This document shows, one piece after another, positions 1 to 8,475 of a DNA stretch of 64,000 bases. The stretch covers positions 1 to 64,000 of the forward strand of contig CAZZVQ010000003.1 in NCBI GenBank assembly GCA_964657565.1, written 5' to 3'. Below the pieces are notes generated by a model. The model saw only the letters and a list, made by a program, of their open reading frames with translations. It was not told the origin of the DNA and did not search any database. This DNA is from JAVVHH01 sp964657565 (GTDB taxonomy: Bacteria; Pseudomonadota; Alphaproteobacteria; Acetobacterales; Acetobacteraceae). Both the position numbers and the translations under genes were made by a program. How positions within the stretch are numbered: position 1 is the stretch's first letter; the number at the start of each line of letters is the position of its first letter.

Positions 1-77
1 GAAATTGAGGTCAGAGCATCAAGCAAGCCAGTAGGTCGGCTCCGCACCGCTTACGTCGCGTCTGGCGGAGTTCGAGA

Positions 78-239
78 ATGTCCCGCGTCACCCTGATCAA
101 CTACACGGTTCTGGACGGCAAGGTGATCGCGAAGAGCGTCTCGACGGAACTCGCCCGCTCCGGTTCCTGCCCAAGCGTGGGCACGACTGGCTTTGACACC
201 CGCGCCAGCTACGTTGGCTGCATGCAGGGTGCAGCTTAA
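78..239 (+). CDS. Small hypothetical protein
   Basis: A 53-residue frame begins MSRVTLINYTVLDGKV and ends at TAA 237-239. It contains two cysteines, one near the middle (GSCPSV) and one near the C terminus (YVGCM). There is only a weak purine-rich stretch before the ATG. I do not recognise the family. The frame is closed by a stop at positions 6-8, so this is not the tail of a longer gene. It may be a real small protein or chance coding. Confidence 0.3.
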   Translation: MSRVTLINYTVLDGKVIAKSVSTELARSGSCPSVGTTGFDTRASYVGCMQGAA

Positions 240-271
240 CCTCTACCGCCTACTCGCCTCGCAGCTTAGGT

Positions 272-508
272 TTAAGCCGTAACCTCCGCCATGCGCCGAT
301 CCTGCCAAACGGGCGGGGGGTTGGAAGACATGAAGTCGGCTGCCCGCTCGAGCCACTCGGCGAGATCAGGCGGAATGTCTCGCTTTCCGCGAGCCATCAT
401 GCGGACGGTGCCTTCGTCGCGCTCGATGCAGTCAGCCAACCCCCGCTGCGACCAGCGCAGCAGGGCAAGGCACTCGCGAAACCGGGTGGGTGTCAATGCA
501 CCCCCCAC
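272..508 (-). CDS. Small helix-turn-helix-like protein
   Basis: A 78-residue protein whose middle part (about residues 6-52) reads like a Cro/C1-type helix-turn-helix: FRECLALLRWSQRGLADCI followed by ERDEGTVRMMARGKRDIP. Short phage-type or helicase-loader-like DNA-binding proteins with this pattern are common in Alphaproteobacteria. The start is a GTG that lies inside the end of the upstream gene (16-base overlap), so the two are probably co-transcribed. It may bind DNA as a small regulator; the target is unknown. The C-terminal 20 residues look unstructured. Confidence 0.55.
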   Translation of the reverse strand: MGGALTPTRFRECLALLRWSQRGLADCIERDEGTVRMMARGKRDIPPDLAEWLERAADFMSSNPPPVWQDRRMAEVTA

Positions 509-708
509 GCTCGGAACAGCAGGGGCACCGCTGCGGCGAGAACACCGCCCAGAGCGCCCGCTGCAAGGATCGGTGCGAGGAACCGGTCACGATCGAACTT
601 GCGCGCTTCGGCGGCGAGTTTCTGAGTTTCGGCGATGTTGCGATCAATTCGGACGATCTGCTCGCGAATGTTGAGAAGCTCGGCAGTCTCGGCGGAAAAC
701 TCACTCAT
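493..708 (-). CDS. Small coiled-coil membrane protein
   Basis: A 71-residue protein. Residues 1-42 are charged and heptad-like (ETAELLNIREQIVRIDRNIA...), and residues 45-66 are a single hydrophobic segment (APILAAGALGGVLAAAVPLLF), so it is probably an inner-membrane protein with a cytoplasmic coiled coil. A clear GGAG ribosome site lies a few bases upstream of the ATG. Proteins of this shape often occur in prophages and plasmids, but I cannot name a family. It overlaps the helix-turn-helix gene downstream, suggesting a two-gene unit. Confidence 0.55.
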   Translation of the reverse strand: MSEFSAETAELLNIREQIVRIDRNIAETQKLAAEARKFDRDRFLAPILAAGALGGVLAAAVPLLFRAWGVH

Positions 709-820
709 CGGGTCACTCCTCGGTAGGCCCGGTCAACGCCTCAGCTTCCGCATAATGCGGAATTATCGTGATGGATGCAAGGGATTACTTGCTATGAGCG
801 ACGTCCTCTCCAGTGGCCGA

Positions 821-1621
821 TCAGAGTCCGGCGGATTTGCGCAGGATGGAGGTCAGGAAGTGGCGGTTGTGATCCGTCCAGATGTCGACGATCTCGAAGC
901 CTTCCATTTCCGCCAGAACGGCCACTGACCGCCGGTTCATGAACGTGTAGTGGCTCTCCACCACGTTCTCCGGCCGATACAGCGGCACCTGGAAGAAGAT
1001 GTGCCCGTCCGGCTTGAGCAGCTGGCGCGCGGTCGCGACCAAGTCGTGCAGCCGCGGCACGTGCTCGAACGTGTGCCAGGCGAGGATAACGTCCACCTTC
1101 TCGGGCAGGTTCACCAGCGTTTCGAGCAGGATCACGTTGTCCGGCACGGCAAGCTGCGACTTCGTGTTGTCGAACAGGGTGAAGTCGATGTCCGTGCCAT
1201 ACGAACGCTCGAACACCTGCGCCGCGGCGCGCAGGAGCGTGCCCCGCCCGATGCCCAGCTCGGCCGAGACGAGCGAGCGCCGCTTCTCCTCCTGGCCGGT
1301 CTTCTTGACGAAGAAATCGATCACGTCGAGGAAATGCGGGATCTCCTCTTCCAGCGTCGCCCCGAACGCGACCTGGTTCGGATCGCTCGGGTAGACGTCG
1401 CGCAGTTCGAGCACCTGCGCCTGCCGCATCGCTTCCGTATCGCGCTGGAGGTGTTCGAGCGCGCCGCGGTTGACCAGCGCGGAGCAGGCCTCGCAGATCT
1501 CGATGACGGCGATCTTGCCGTCGACGTCCAGGATGTCCTCGAACAGCTCGAACGCGAGCCCGCCGCAATTCGGGCAGGACGTGAACTCGCCGACCGCACC
1601 CTCTGGGTTCATCGGTAACAT
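821..1621 (-). CDS. Class I SAM-dependent methyltransferase with zinc ribbon
   Basis: A 266-residue protein. The N-terminal part has a CPNCG ... CEAC arrangement (about residues 16-46) typical of a zinc-ribbon in front of sugar or lipid methyltransferases. The centre has a Rossmann-type SAM site (SAELGIGRGTLLRAA) and the C-terminal half has the HTFEHVPRLHDLVATAR and LLKPDGHIFFQVPLY segments of Methyltransf_23-type enzymes. The ATG overlaps the stop of the upstream fusion gene by one base (TGATG), so the two are translationally coupled. The likely role is methylation of a sugar or glycan end in the surface-polysaccharide pathway of this operon. A second ATG three codons downstream is also possible. 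Confidence 0.85.
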   Translation of the reverse strand: MLPMNPEGAVGEFTSCPNCGGLAFELFEDILDVDGKIAVIEICEACSALVNRGALEHLQRDTEAMRQAQVLELRDVYPSDPNQVAFGATLEEEIPHFLDVIDFFVKKTGQEEKRRSLVSAELGIGRGTLLRAAAQVFERSYGTDIDFTLFDNTKSQLAVPDNVILLETLVNLPEKVDVILAWHTFEHVPRLHDLVATARQLLKPDGHIFFQVPLYRPENVVESHYTFMNRRSVAVLAEMEGFEIVDIWTDHNRHFLTSILRKSAGL

Positions 1622-4600
1622 CAGACCTCTCCCGCCGCCTCGTTGATGCGCGCGACCATCGCGCGTTGGATGTCCGATGCCGACTTCTCCCAGCTGAACT
1701 GGGCGGCATGCTCGCGTCCCTGCGCCGCGACCTGCTCCCGCCGCACCTTGTCGAGCAGCAGCGTGCGAAGCTGGCGCGCGACCGCGTCCGGCGTCGGTTG
1801 GCTCAGCACCGCCCCACCGTGCGGGAACGACATGGCCGTGCTCGGCGCCATGATCTCCACCACCGGCAGCCCGCAAGCCATCATCTCGCGCGGGATGATC
1901 GAGTAGTTCGTCGCCGAGAACACCATGCCGATCGACGCCGACCGGTACAGCTCGCCCAGCCTGTCGGCCGAGAGCACGCCATGGCTGGTGCTCGGATACG
2001 GCAGGCCCGACACGTCGATCGGGCCGCCGAAGAACTCGACGTGGAACTCCAAGCCCCAGCGGGCGAGCAGTTCGAACGCCAGCAGCCCGAGCTCGACGGC
2101 CCGGCGCGGCGTCTCCATGCGCGCGTAGAACGCGATGTGCCCGGGCTGGCGCGGCTGCGTGCCGCAGAAGTAATGCGTGCGGTCGGCCGCCTGCTCCCAT
2201 TGGACCGACCACATCCCGTGCTTGATGGCCAATTCGTGCAGCCACGCGCCGTTGCTCAGCGCGTCGAAGCCGAAATCGAGCGTGGCATCGGCGAACAGGC
2301 TGGCGAAGCCGGTCGGGCTGAACTCCGCCTCGTGGTCCTGCAGGAAGTAGAAGCGCTTGCCGACGCCCGTCATCGCCCGGGCGGGATAGGCGGAATAATG
2401 GTCGGTCGCGACCACGGCATCGCCGCGGATCAGGTCGAGGTCGCGGGGCAACGGCCGCACGTCCGCATGGATCCGCCTGAATTCCGTATCGATCAGCCGC
2501 TTGTAGCGGGCGGAAAGGTCGTGCGCCCAATCGTCGGAGCTGTGCCACGGCGTGTGCAGCCAGATCGTGTTGTGATGGCCGGACGCCTCCAGCTGCGCGA
2601 CGAACCGCAGGATGTTGCTGACGCCGCCGGCACCGGCCGAGAATACGGGCAGGATCCAGTGGATGGACAGCGGGCGCGGGCCTGCTGCGTCCGTGTGCTT
2701 CCCGGGGCGGCGCGCGTCGACGGCGGGCTTGTAGTTGATGGCGTACAGGAAATTGTCGTAGCCCATCCGGCGCGGCGGGGTCTGGGGGCGGCGCATGTCC
2801 AGCAAATGCTGGTAGACGCGCTTCGTGTTCGCCCGCATCACCCCCGGCCCGAACCGGCGCAACGCGTCGTGACGCGCCAGCTTGCCCATCCGCATCCGCA
2901 GCCTGCGATCGTCCAACAGGCTCTCGAGGCAGCTCCTCCACTCGGCCGGATGGATCGCGAGATAGCCGGTCACGCCGTGCTGGATCGCGGCCGCGTAGCC
3001 GGCGATGGGGGTGGCCACGGTCGGCACCTCCAGCAGCGCCGCGTCGAAATACTTCAGCTCGCTCTTGGACTCGCAGTACGGGTTGCCGAGCTCCAGCGGC
3101 GCGAGATTGATGTCGAGCCGCGCCAACTCCCACGGCAGCATGGGATGCGAGACGAAGGGGCGATGCTCGATCTTGTGTTCCACCTGCGCGAATTCCGGAT
3201 ATTCCGACAGGTCGATCATGCCGATCAGCGTCAGCACCACGTCGTCGCGGGCGTAGAGGATCGCCAGCAGCGCATCCTTCACCGCCGCGAAATCGCGCTG
3301 GTGCGTGCGGCTGCCACTCGCGTAGCCGATCCGCAGCTTGCCGTCCTGCGGGGCCACCGCACTCTCGCGCGCCCGGTCGAACCAGCTCAGCATCGCCGGG
3401 TTGATCCCGTTCGGCAGCAGCAGGGCGGTGGCCCCCCGGTCGGCGATCTTGCCCGCCAGATACGCGGTCGGCACCGTGCAGGCATCCACCACGTCGATCA
3501 GCCGTGCGGCGAAGGCGATCCCGCGCTGATAGGCGGGCAACTGCTCCGGCGGTAGGGCTTTCAGCCCATCGATGAAGCGCGGCGTTGCGATCGATTCGTC
3601 GAAGATGAGGTCGTCGACGTCGTAGACGACCACGCCGCCATTCGACTGCACGGCCCGGACGGCCTCGAAGATCGTCTCGTCCATGCCGACCCGGAACAGC
3701 ATCAGGATGCTGGCCTCGCGCTCGATCTGGTCGCGGTTCGATTCGAAGCTGGCCTCGGTGGTCTCGATGAGGTCGAAGAACTCGCGCAGCACCGAAATGA
3801 CGTTGTGCACGCGGTAGGTCTCGCTCGCCGATGCTGGGAACCCGCTCACGAACGCGACCAGCGGGCGGGCACGCCGGGTTGGACTCGGCCGGGCACCCTC
3901 GCCCGGCTCGGTGCGAGCGGGGGCCGGTTCAGCAGGCGGAAGCGCGGCAGGGGAGGGCGCCGTCTCGCCCGGTATCGGCGTACCCGTGCGCAGACGTCCT
4001 CGCGACACATCCCACAGGAGCCGGAGCGCCTGCTTGTCTCCCTTCGCGACGGCGCGCGCCAGTCGGACGCTCCCCCGCAGCGGCCGGGTCAGCCGCCAGG
4101 AGGTGGAGGATAGCACCGCCTGCAGCGTCGAGGCGATTTCGGCGTGGGAGGAGGCGAGATCGCCGGCGAAGCGGGCTTCCACCGTTTCCAGCGCCGCGGC
4201 GAGTTCCGCCTCCCGCTTGCGGCTCGCCACGGCCTCCGAGCGCTGCCGGATCAGTTCGTCGGCCAGCATCGTCGCTTCCCGGCGCGCCGATTCGAGCTTG
4301 CCGCGCTCGCTCGCCCCCGGCTTGAGCGGCTGCTTGTCCCGTTCCTGGGCCGGTTTCGCGGGCATCCGGTCGGCGACGGCGGCAATGGGCGTGTCCACGG
4401 CCGGCGCCTGCGGCTGCTTGGACGCGACGAGGGCGCCCAGGCGGGCATTCTCGTTCAGCAACGACTGCCGGTCGAACCGGGCGATCAGCCGGTCGCCGAG
4501 CCGCTCGAAGAACGTCCGCACTTCCGTCGAGCGCCCGGTGTCGGACGGGTCGATCCCGGTCAGCCAACGGATGTCGGGCGCCGCGTTCGCGCCCACCGCC

Positions 4601-5211
4601 AGCACGCCCAGCCCGTGCGAGTGCAGGAAGCTGAACGAGGGATATTTCTGGGTGATCTCGTCCCATAGGCGCCACACGCCGAAATCGCCTTCGCGCACGT
4701 TGATGTCGTGGAAGATCACCACCGCACGGTCGCTCAGCTTGGGCAGCCAGCTATGGAAATCGTCCGACACCGCCTCGTAGGTGTGCAGCCCGTCGATGTG
4801 CAGCAGGTCGATGGAGCCGTCGGTGAAATGCGGCAGCGCTTCGGCGAAGGTGGAGCGGACCAGCCGGGAGAAGGCGCCGTAGCGCGGATCGTGATACGCG
4901 CGCAGGGTCTCGATGACGTCCTCGCCGTAGTAGCCTGCATGCGCCTCGCCCACCCAGGTGTCGACCGCCCAGCAGGCCGAGGCGAGTTCCAGGTGCACGA
5001 CCGCCTGGCACATCGCGCAGTAGGAGATGCCGGTATGCGTCCCCAGCTCGACGATCGTCCGCGGCGCGATCGCTTCGACCAGCCAGAAGGCGAACGGGAC
5101 ATGGCCGAGCCACGGCGACAACGCATCCAGGTCGGGGTGCAACAGGGCGATCGGCCGGGCGAGAGCGCCGAGGCCGTCGGATTTGTCAGGGGAAAGCGCT
5201 TGTTGATCCAC
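1621..5211 (-). CDS. Methyltransferase-glycosyltransferase fusion with WsaF-like C terminus
   Basis: A 1196-residue multidomain enzyme. Residues about 15-240 form a SAM methyltransferase of the Methyltransf_24 type (IVELGTHTGISYCAMCQA, then DLLHIDGLHTYEAVSDD and VIFHDINVREGDFGVW). Residues about 260-390 are a charged coiled coil rich in Arg, Glu and Ala. Residues about 435-770 are a GT4-like GT-B glycosyltransferase (VVYDVDDLIFDE, LLLPNGINPAM, ELKYFDAALLEVPTVATPI). Residues about 785-1190 are a second GT-B module resembling the rhamnosyltransferase WsaF (WILPVFSAGAGGVSNILRF, YFLQDHEAEF). It probably adds and caps sugars on a surface glycan from the cytoplasmic side. It lies 61 bases after the upstream methyltransferase gene. 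The sugar specificity cannot be read from sequence. Confidence 0.9.
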   Translation of the reverse strand: MDQQALSPDKSDGLGALARPIALLHPDLDALSPWLGHVPFAFWLVEAIAPRTIVELGTHTGISYCAMCQAVVHLELASACWAVDTWVGEAHAGYYGEDVIETLRAYHDPRYGAFSRLVRSTFAEALPHFTDGSIDLLHIDGLHTYEAVSDDFHSWLPKLSDRAVVIFHDINVREGDFGVWRLWDEITQKYPSFSFLHSHGLGVLAVGANAAPDIRWLTGIDPSDTGRSTEVRTFFERLGDRLIARFDRQSLLNENARLGALVASKQPQAPAVDTPIAAVADRMPAKPAQERDKQPLKPGASERGKLESARREATMLADELIRQRSEAVASRKREAELAAALETVEARFAGDLASSHAEIASTLQAVLSSTSWRLTRPLRGSVRLARAVAKGDKQALRLLWDVSRGRLRTGTPIPGETAPSPAALPPAEPAPARTEPGEGARPSPTRRARPLVAFVSGFPASASETYRVHNVISVLREFFDLIETTEASFESNRDQIEREASILMLFRVGMDETIFEAVRAVQSNGGVVVYDVDDLIFDESIATPRFIDGLKALPPEQLPAYQRGIAFAARLIDVVDACTVPTAYLAGKIADRGATALLLPNGINPAMLSWFDRARESAVAPQDGKLRIGYASGSRTHQRDFAAVKDALLAILYARDDVVLTLIGMIDLSEYPEFAQVEHKIEHRPFVSHPMLPWELARLDINLAPLELGNPYCESKSELKYFDAALLEVPTVATPIAGYAAAIQHGVTGYLAIHPAEWRSCLESLLDDRRLRMRMGKLARHDALRRFGPGVMRANTKRVYQHLLDMRRPQTPPRRMGYDNFLYAINYKPAVDARRPGKHTDAAGPRPLSIHWILPVFSAGAGGVSNILRFVAQLEASGHHNTIWLHTPWHSSDDWAHDLSARYKRLIDTEFRRIHADVRPLPRDLDLIRGDAVVATDHYSAYPARAMTGVGKRFYFLQDHEAEFSPTGFASLFADATLDFGFDALSNGAWLHELAIKHGMWSVQWEQAADRTHYFCGTQPRQPGHIAFYARMETPRRAVELGLLAFELLARWGLEFHVEFFGGPIDVSGLPYPSTSHGVLSADRLGELYRSASIGMVFSATNYSIIPREMMACGLPVVEIMAPSTAMSFPHGGAVLSQPTPDAVARQLRTLLLDKVRREQVAAQGREHAAQFSWEKSASDIQRAMVARINEAAGEV

Positions 5212-5272
5212 GATGGTCTCCTCTGCAACCGGCGAGCCACCGACCAGGCACCCGGGAGGCCTGGACGCCGGT

Positions 5273-6019
5273 TTAGGCGCTCTGTGGTGCCGTTGCCGCC
5301 GCGACCTGCTGGGTGAGCCGCGGATCGGGCGCCAGCCGCTCCCGGCAGACCAGCGAGGTGCCCGTCGCGTTCAACCACACGGGGAATTCGAGGAACATCA
5401 CCGAGTAGTCGGGATGCTCGCACTTGAAGTCCCAAAGCGCCTGCCGGGCGCCGCCGCGCCCCGTGGGGTCCATCTCCGGCGATTGCTGGCCGGAGTCATG
5501 GCAGACGATGATGCCGTTGTCGCAGATCAGCGTGCACGCCAGCTCGAGATCGTGTTGGAACGAGGCGTAATCGTGCGCCCCGTCGATGAAGATGAGCTCG
5601 AACGGCGCTTCGGCGGCGAGCCGCTCCTTGCAATGGCTGTCATATGAGAAACCCGGCAATATCTCGACCTGCTCGGCCACGCCCGCCTGTTTGACGTGGG
5701 TTGCGGCGGCTTTCTGGTAGTGCTCGCCGGGCTCCACGGTGATGATCTTGCCGTAGCCGTTGGTCTTCAGCCCATGGCCGATGATCACCGCGCCGGTGCC
5801 GATATGGGTGCCGATCTCCAGCACCCGCCGCGGCCGGAGGCTGACCGTCAACATATAGAGAAGGTTCTGCACCCCGACATCGGAGCCGCCCTGCACGATC
5901 GGGTGCTTGGCCATCCGGCGCAGCGTGCGCGACACGCGCCACCGGTCCAACGTGCCGTTGTAGATCGCATCGACGACCCAACCGCGGCTGCTTTCTGGAT
6001 TGTAGAAGGGGAAAAACAA
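5273..6019 (-). CDS. Class I SAM methyltransferase (Methyltransf_24 type)
   Basis: A 248-residue protein with a clear SAM fold: VLEIGTHIGTGAVIIGHGL (motif I, about residues 66-84), IITVEPGEHYQKAAATH (motif II) and FELIFIDGAHDYASFQHDLELA followed by GIIVCHDSG (about residues 140-175). The IDGAHxY and HDxG pattern is typical of metal-assisted Methyltransf_24 and cephalosporin-hydroxylase-like enzymes found in polysaccharide clusters. It is the first gene of a leftward group with the fusion gene and the zinc-ribbon methyltransferase, and probably modifies sugars or aglycones made by that group. The ATG is well supported because the reading frame upstream holds no conserved sequence. Confidence 0.85.
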   Translation of the reverse strand: MFFPFYNPESSRGWVVDAIYNGTLDRWRVSRTLRRMAKHPIVQGGSDVGVQNLLYMLTVSLRPRRVLEIGTHIGTGAVIIGHGLKTNGYGKIITVEPGEHYQKAAATHVKQAGVAEQVEILPGFSYDSHCKERLAAEAPFELIFIDGAHDYASFQHDLELACTLICDNGIIVCHDSGQQSPEMDPTGRGGARQALWDFKCEHPDYSVMFLEFPVWLNATGTSLVCRERLAPDPRLTQQVAAATAPQSA

Positions 6020-6130
6020 TCAACGATCCAATTCAGCCTGTAGCGGTCGCCCGCACGACCGTCATCGGAGTCGAACTTCCCGCGCTCGGTGATGAACTCG
6101 CGGCCGAGGTGCCAGCCGGTCGCACCCTTG

Positions 6131-6871
6131 TCAAGGCCGCGACCCGGCGCGGGAGGGTTTTGAAGGCGTCGGTTCAGCCGACCTGTTTGCTGGTCGCTGT
6201 TCGCGGTCTTTCCAATGCGCAAGAGCTATGTCGATTACGCGTTGTGCGATCCCGAGCGCTTCAGGCAGAAGCGCTTCAGTCTTTGGCGTCGGGATGATGC
6301 CTGTCGACTGCGATTTCCAGCCCCGCGCCGCGATCACGCGTAGCGCCTCGCTCGTTCTGGGAAGCGCGTCGCCTACTTCCGACGCGAGTGTTTCGGCGAG
6401 ACCTGGACGTTCCCGTGCGATGGCTGCCAGGTCGAACGCGTCTCTGGCTTTGAGGGACTCTGACCGGTATCGGATCTTTTTGACGATGATCTCTTCGGGC
6501 GTCTCGATCGCCACCGGCCTGTTGCCAAGCTGTTTCCATGTGAAGCCAGGGTCGGTTTGGAGCGGAGCTGAAAGGAAGTCGATCTCGCCGTCGGGAAGTT
6601 CGAACTTCAGGTAGTGACCTGGCCACTGATACCTCGTGGAGATATCTGCAGCTGCTGGGTTTATGCTTGGCGAGAACGACTTCAGCCTTGCGGCGTGGAC
6701 GAAGATATCGATGTCGAAGCTGATTCGATGGCCTATTTGCAGCATCAGGGCAGTGCCGCCTCCAAACGTCCAGTCCGGCGTCCCTTCGGTCTGGGGCGAG
6801 CGGAAGACGTGGTCTATGGCCGGCATGGCGATGTCGAACAGTCGCTTCCAGTTAGAGGTCGCGGCGCTCAT
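6131..6871 (-). CDS. AbiEii/AbiGii-family nucleotidyltransferase toxin
   Basis: About 246 residues from the preferred ATG at 6871 (MSAATSNWKRL); an open frame continues upstream but is not conserved-looking. The nucleotidyltransferase core is visible: FGGGTALMLQIGHRISFDIDIFV (the GG...R.S.D.D motif, about residues 35-60), then EIDFLS and ETPEEIIVKKIRYR followed by KARDAFDLAAI. These are the four motifs of AbiEii-like toxins, DNA-polymerase-beta-fold enzymes that transfer nucleotides to RNA targets. It overlaps the end of the upstream small gene by 20 bases, the usual antitoxin-toxin order. A C-terminal Arg/Pro-rich tail of about 25 residues looks like read-through into non-conserved sequence. 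Confidence 0.85.
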   Translation of the reverse strand: MSAATSNWKRLFDIAMPAIDHVFRSPQTEGTPDWTFGGGTALMLQIGHRISFDIDIFVHAARLKSFSPSINPAAADISTRYQWPGHYLKFELPDGEIDFLSAPLQTDPGFTWKQLGNRPVAIETPEEIIVKKIRYRSESLKARDAFDLAAIARERPGLAETLASEVGDALPRTSEALRVIAARGWKSQSTGIIPTPKTEALLPEALGIAQRVIDIALAHWKDREQRPANRSAEPTPSKPSRAGSRP

Positions 6872-7181
6872 CGAGCCATGTCCTGTTGGGGTGCTTGGGC
6901 GGAAGCTTCCGATCCGCAAGGATCGCGAGACGTCCGTAGGTCGTTGCTCTGCTGAGCACGAGGTCGCAGAGGGTTGCCCGGTCTGTCTCGTCGATGAACG
7001 CGAAGAGGTGGTTCTCGAACTGTTCTTTGATTTCGCCCGTGATCAGGGCGGTTCGCAGCTCGCCTTCGCTGATTGGTGTACGCATAGAGGCGTTGACGTG
7101 CCTTACAGCGAGGGCGAGCGCCCTTGTCTGTTCCGCGTCTTCAATGGACGGAGGGGCGGATCGTAGCGTTGTGTAGCTCAT
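6852..7181 (-). CDS. Putative antitoxin partner of the AbiEii-type toxin
   Basis: A 109-residue acidic, mostly helical protein (TRALALAVRHVNASMRTPIS, FENHLFAFIDETDRATLCDL). It has no obvious winged helix-turn-helix, unlike classical AbiEi antitoxins. It immediately precedes and overlaps the nucleotidyltransferase toxin by 20 bases, so its assignment as antitoxin rests on position. Its ATG follows no strong ribosome site. A different role is possible, for example as a protein that only helps toxin folding. Confidence 0.65.
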   Translation of the reverse strand: MSYTTLRSAPPSIEDAEQTRALALAVRHVNASMRTPISEGELRTALITGEIKEQFENHLFAFIDETDRATLCDLVLSRATTYGRLAILADRKLPPKHPNRTWLDERRDL

Positions 7182-7473
7182 GTCAATGCTATCCTCTTGT
7201 GGTTTTTCCCATCGGGGTAGCTTTGACGGCAGCCCGTCCCATTGGGTTGTCCCAGTCGCGAGGGTTTCCGCGATCGGCTGTTTGTATCATGTGTCTCCTC
7301 TCCATGGTTGTGCGTTCGCGGGTTCGTCAAACTGACCACTACCGCCCGCCGCCGCCTGGACGCCTCTCTGGAAAAACGCTACAGGCGCATCCCCGTTCGG
7401 TCCGCCCTGAGAGGTGCCAGGTGACCCCTCACGATCAACGCGCGAGCCGTCTATTGTCAGCCAGCCAGTCATC
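7182..7473. other. Intergenic region between AbiE-type module and galE
   Basis: About 290 bases with divergent genes on both sides, so it must hold promoters for both. Short open frames exist but none has recognisable protein features. I see no clear inverted repeat or conserved RNA here. Confidence 0.5.
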
Positions 7474-8469
7474 ATGACGCGCCGCAAGGTACTGGTGACG
7501 GGGGGCGCCGGGTATGTCGGCAGCCATGCCTGCAAGATGCTCGCCCGCGCCGGGTATGACCCCCACACCTACGACAACCTGTCGCGCGGCCATGCCAGCC
7601 TGATCCGCTTCGGCGACTTCACCCAGGGCGACCTGCACGACCAGGACCGGCTCCGCGCCACGATCCAGTCTGTCGCCCCCGTCGCCTGCCTGCACTTCGC
7701 CGCCTATGCCTATGTCGCGGAATCGATGCAGCACCCGGCTCTCTACTACCGCAACAACGTCGCCGGCACGCTCGCCCTGCTGGAGGCGTTGGTCGAGGCC
7801 GGAGCCCCGCCCATCGTCTTCTCGAGCACATGCGCCATCTACGGCGAAGTGGGGAAGCTGCCGATCGGCGAAGATGCGCCCAAGAAGCCGCTCAGCCCGT
7901 ACGGGCGCAGCAAGCTGATCGTCGAAGACATGCTGCGCGATTTCGACCACGCCTATGGTCTGCGCTCCGTGAGTCTGCGCTACTTCAACGCCGCCGGCGC
8001 CGATCCCGACGGAGAGCTCGGCGAGATGCACGACCCGGAGCCGCACGTCATTCCCCGTGCCCTCATGGCGGCCGCCGGGATCACCCCGTGCTTCGACGTG
8101 CTGGGCCAGGACTACCCCACCGCCGACGGCACGGCGGTGCGGGACTACACGCATGTCATGGATTTGGCCGCCGCCCACGTCGCCGCGCTCGACTACCTCC
8201 TGGAGGGCGGTGCCTCCGAGGCGCTCAACCTGGGCGTCGGCCAGGGATACTCGGTCTCGCAGATCCTGGCGTCGGTCGAGCGCGTCACCAACCGGCCGGT
8301 ACCCATTTCAGTCTCTGCCCGGCGGCCCGGCGACCCGGCAGAGGTGATCGCCAACCCCGCTCGCGCCAAGGCCATCTTGGGCTTCCAGGCTCAACGCCCC
8401 GAGCTGGACGACATGATCGGGACCGCATGGCGCTTCTTCCAGGCGAACGGCTTCCTCGCGCGGGCCTGA
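7474..8469 (+). CDS. galE: UDP-glucose 4-epimerase
   Basis: A 331-residue extended short-chain dehydrogenase. The N-terminal NAD-binding motif VLVTGGAGYVGSHACKML, the IVFSSTCAIYG serine region, the catalytic Tyr143/Lys147 pair (PYGRSK) and the RYFNAAGAD and RDYTHVMDLAAAHV motifs are those of bacterial GalE, which interconverts UDP-glucose and UDP-galactose through a 4-keto intermediate with bound NAD. The start at 7474 gives the usual length; an upstream in-frame start would add 20 non-conserved residues. It faces the neighbouring glycosyltransferase gene tail to tail with 6 bases between, and likely supplies UDP-galactose to the surrounding glycosyltransferases. Confidence 0.93.
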   Translation: MTRRKVLVTGGAGYVGSHACKMLARAGYDPHTYDNLSRGHASLIRFGDFTQGDLHDQDRLRATIQSVAPVACLHFAAYAYVAESMQHPALYYRNNVAGTLALLEALVEAGAPPIVFSSTCAIYGEVGKLPIGEDAPKKPLSPYGRSKLIVEDMLRDFDHAYGLRSVSLRYFNAAGADPDGELGEMHDPEPHVIPRALMAAAGITPCFDVLGQDYPTADGTAVRDYTHVMDLAAAHVAALDYLLEGGASEALNLGVGQGYSVSQILASVERVTNRPVPISVSARRPGDPAEVIANPARAKAILGFQAQRPELDDMIGTAWRFFQANGFLARA

Positions 8470-8475
8470 GGCCGC

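Noticed and set aside
1666..3555. Long rightward open frame of 629 codons
   Set aside because: It lies opposite the methyltransferase/glycosyltransferase fusion, is rich in Arg, His and Pro and has no motif. High GC makes such antisense frames common.
6020..6130. Possible remnant between the methyltransferase and AbiEii-type genes
   Set aside because: A leftward frame contains GATGWHLGREFITERGKF-like sequence that looks coding, but it is too short and has no start or domain I know.
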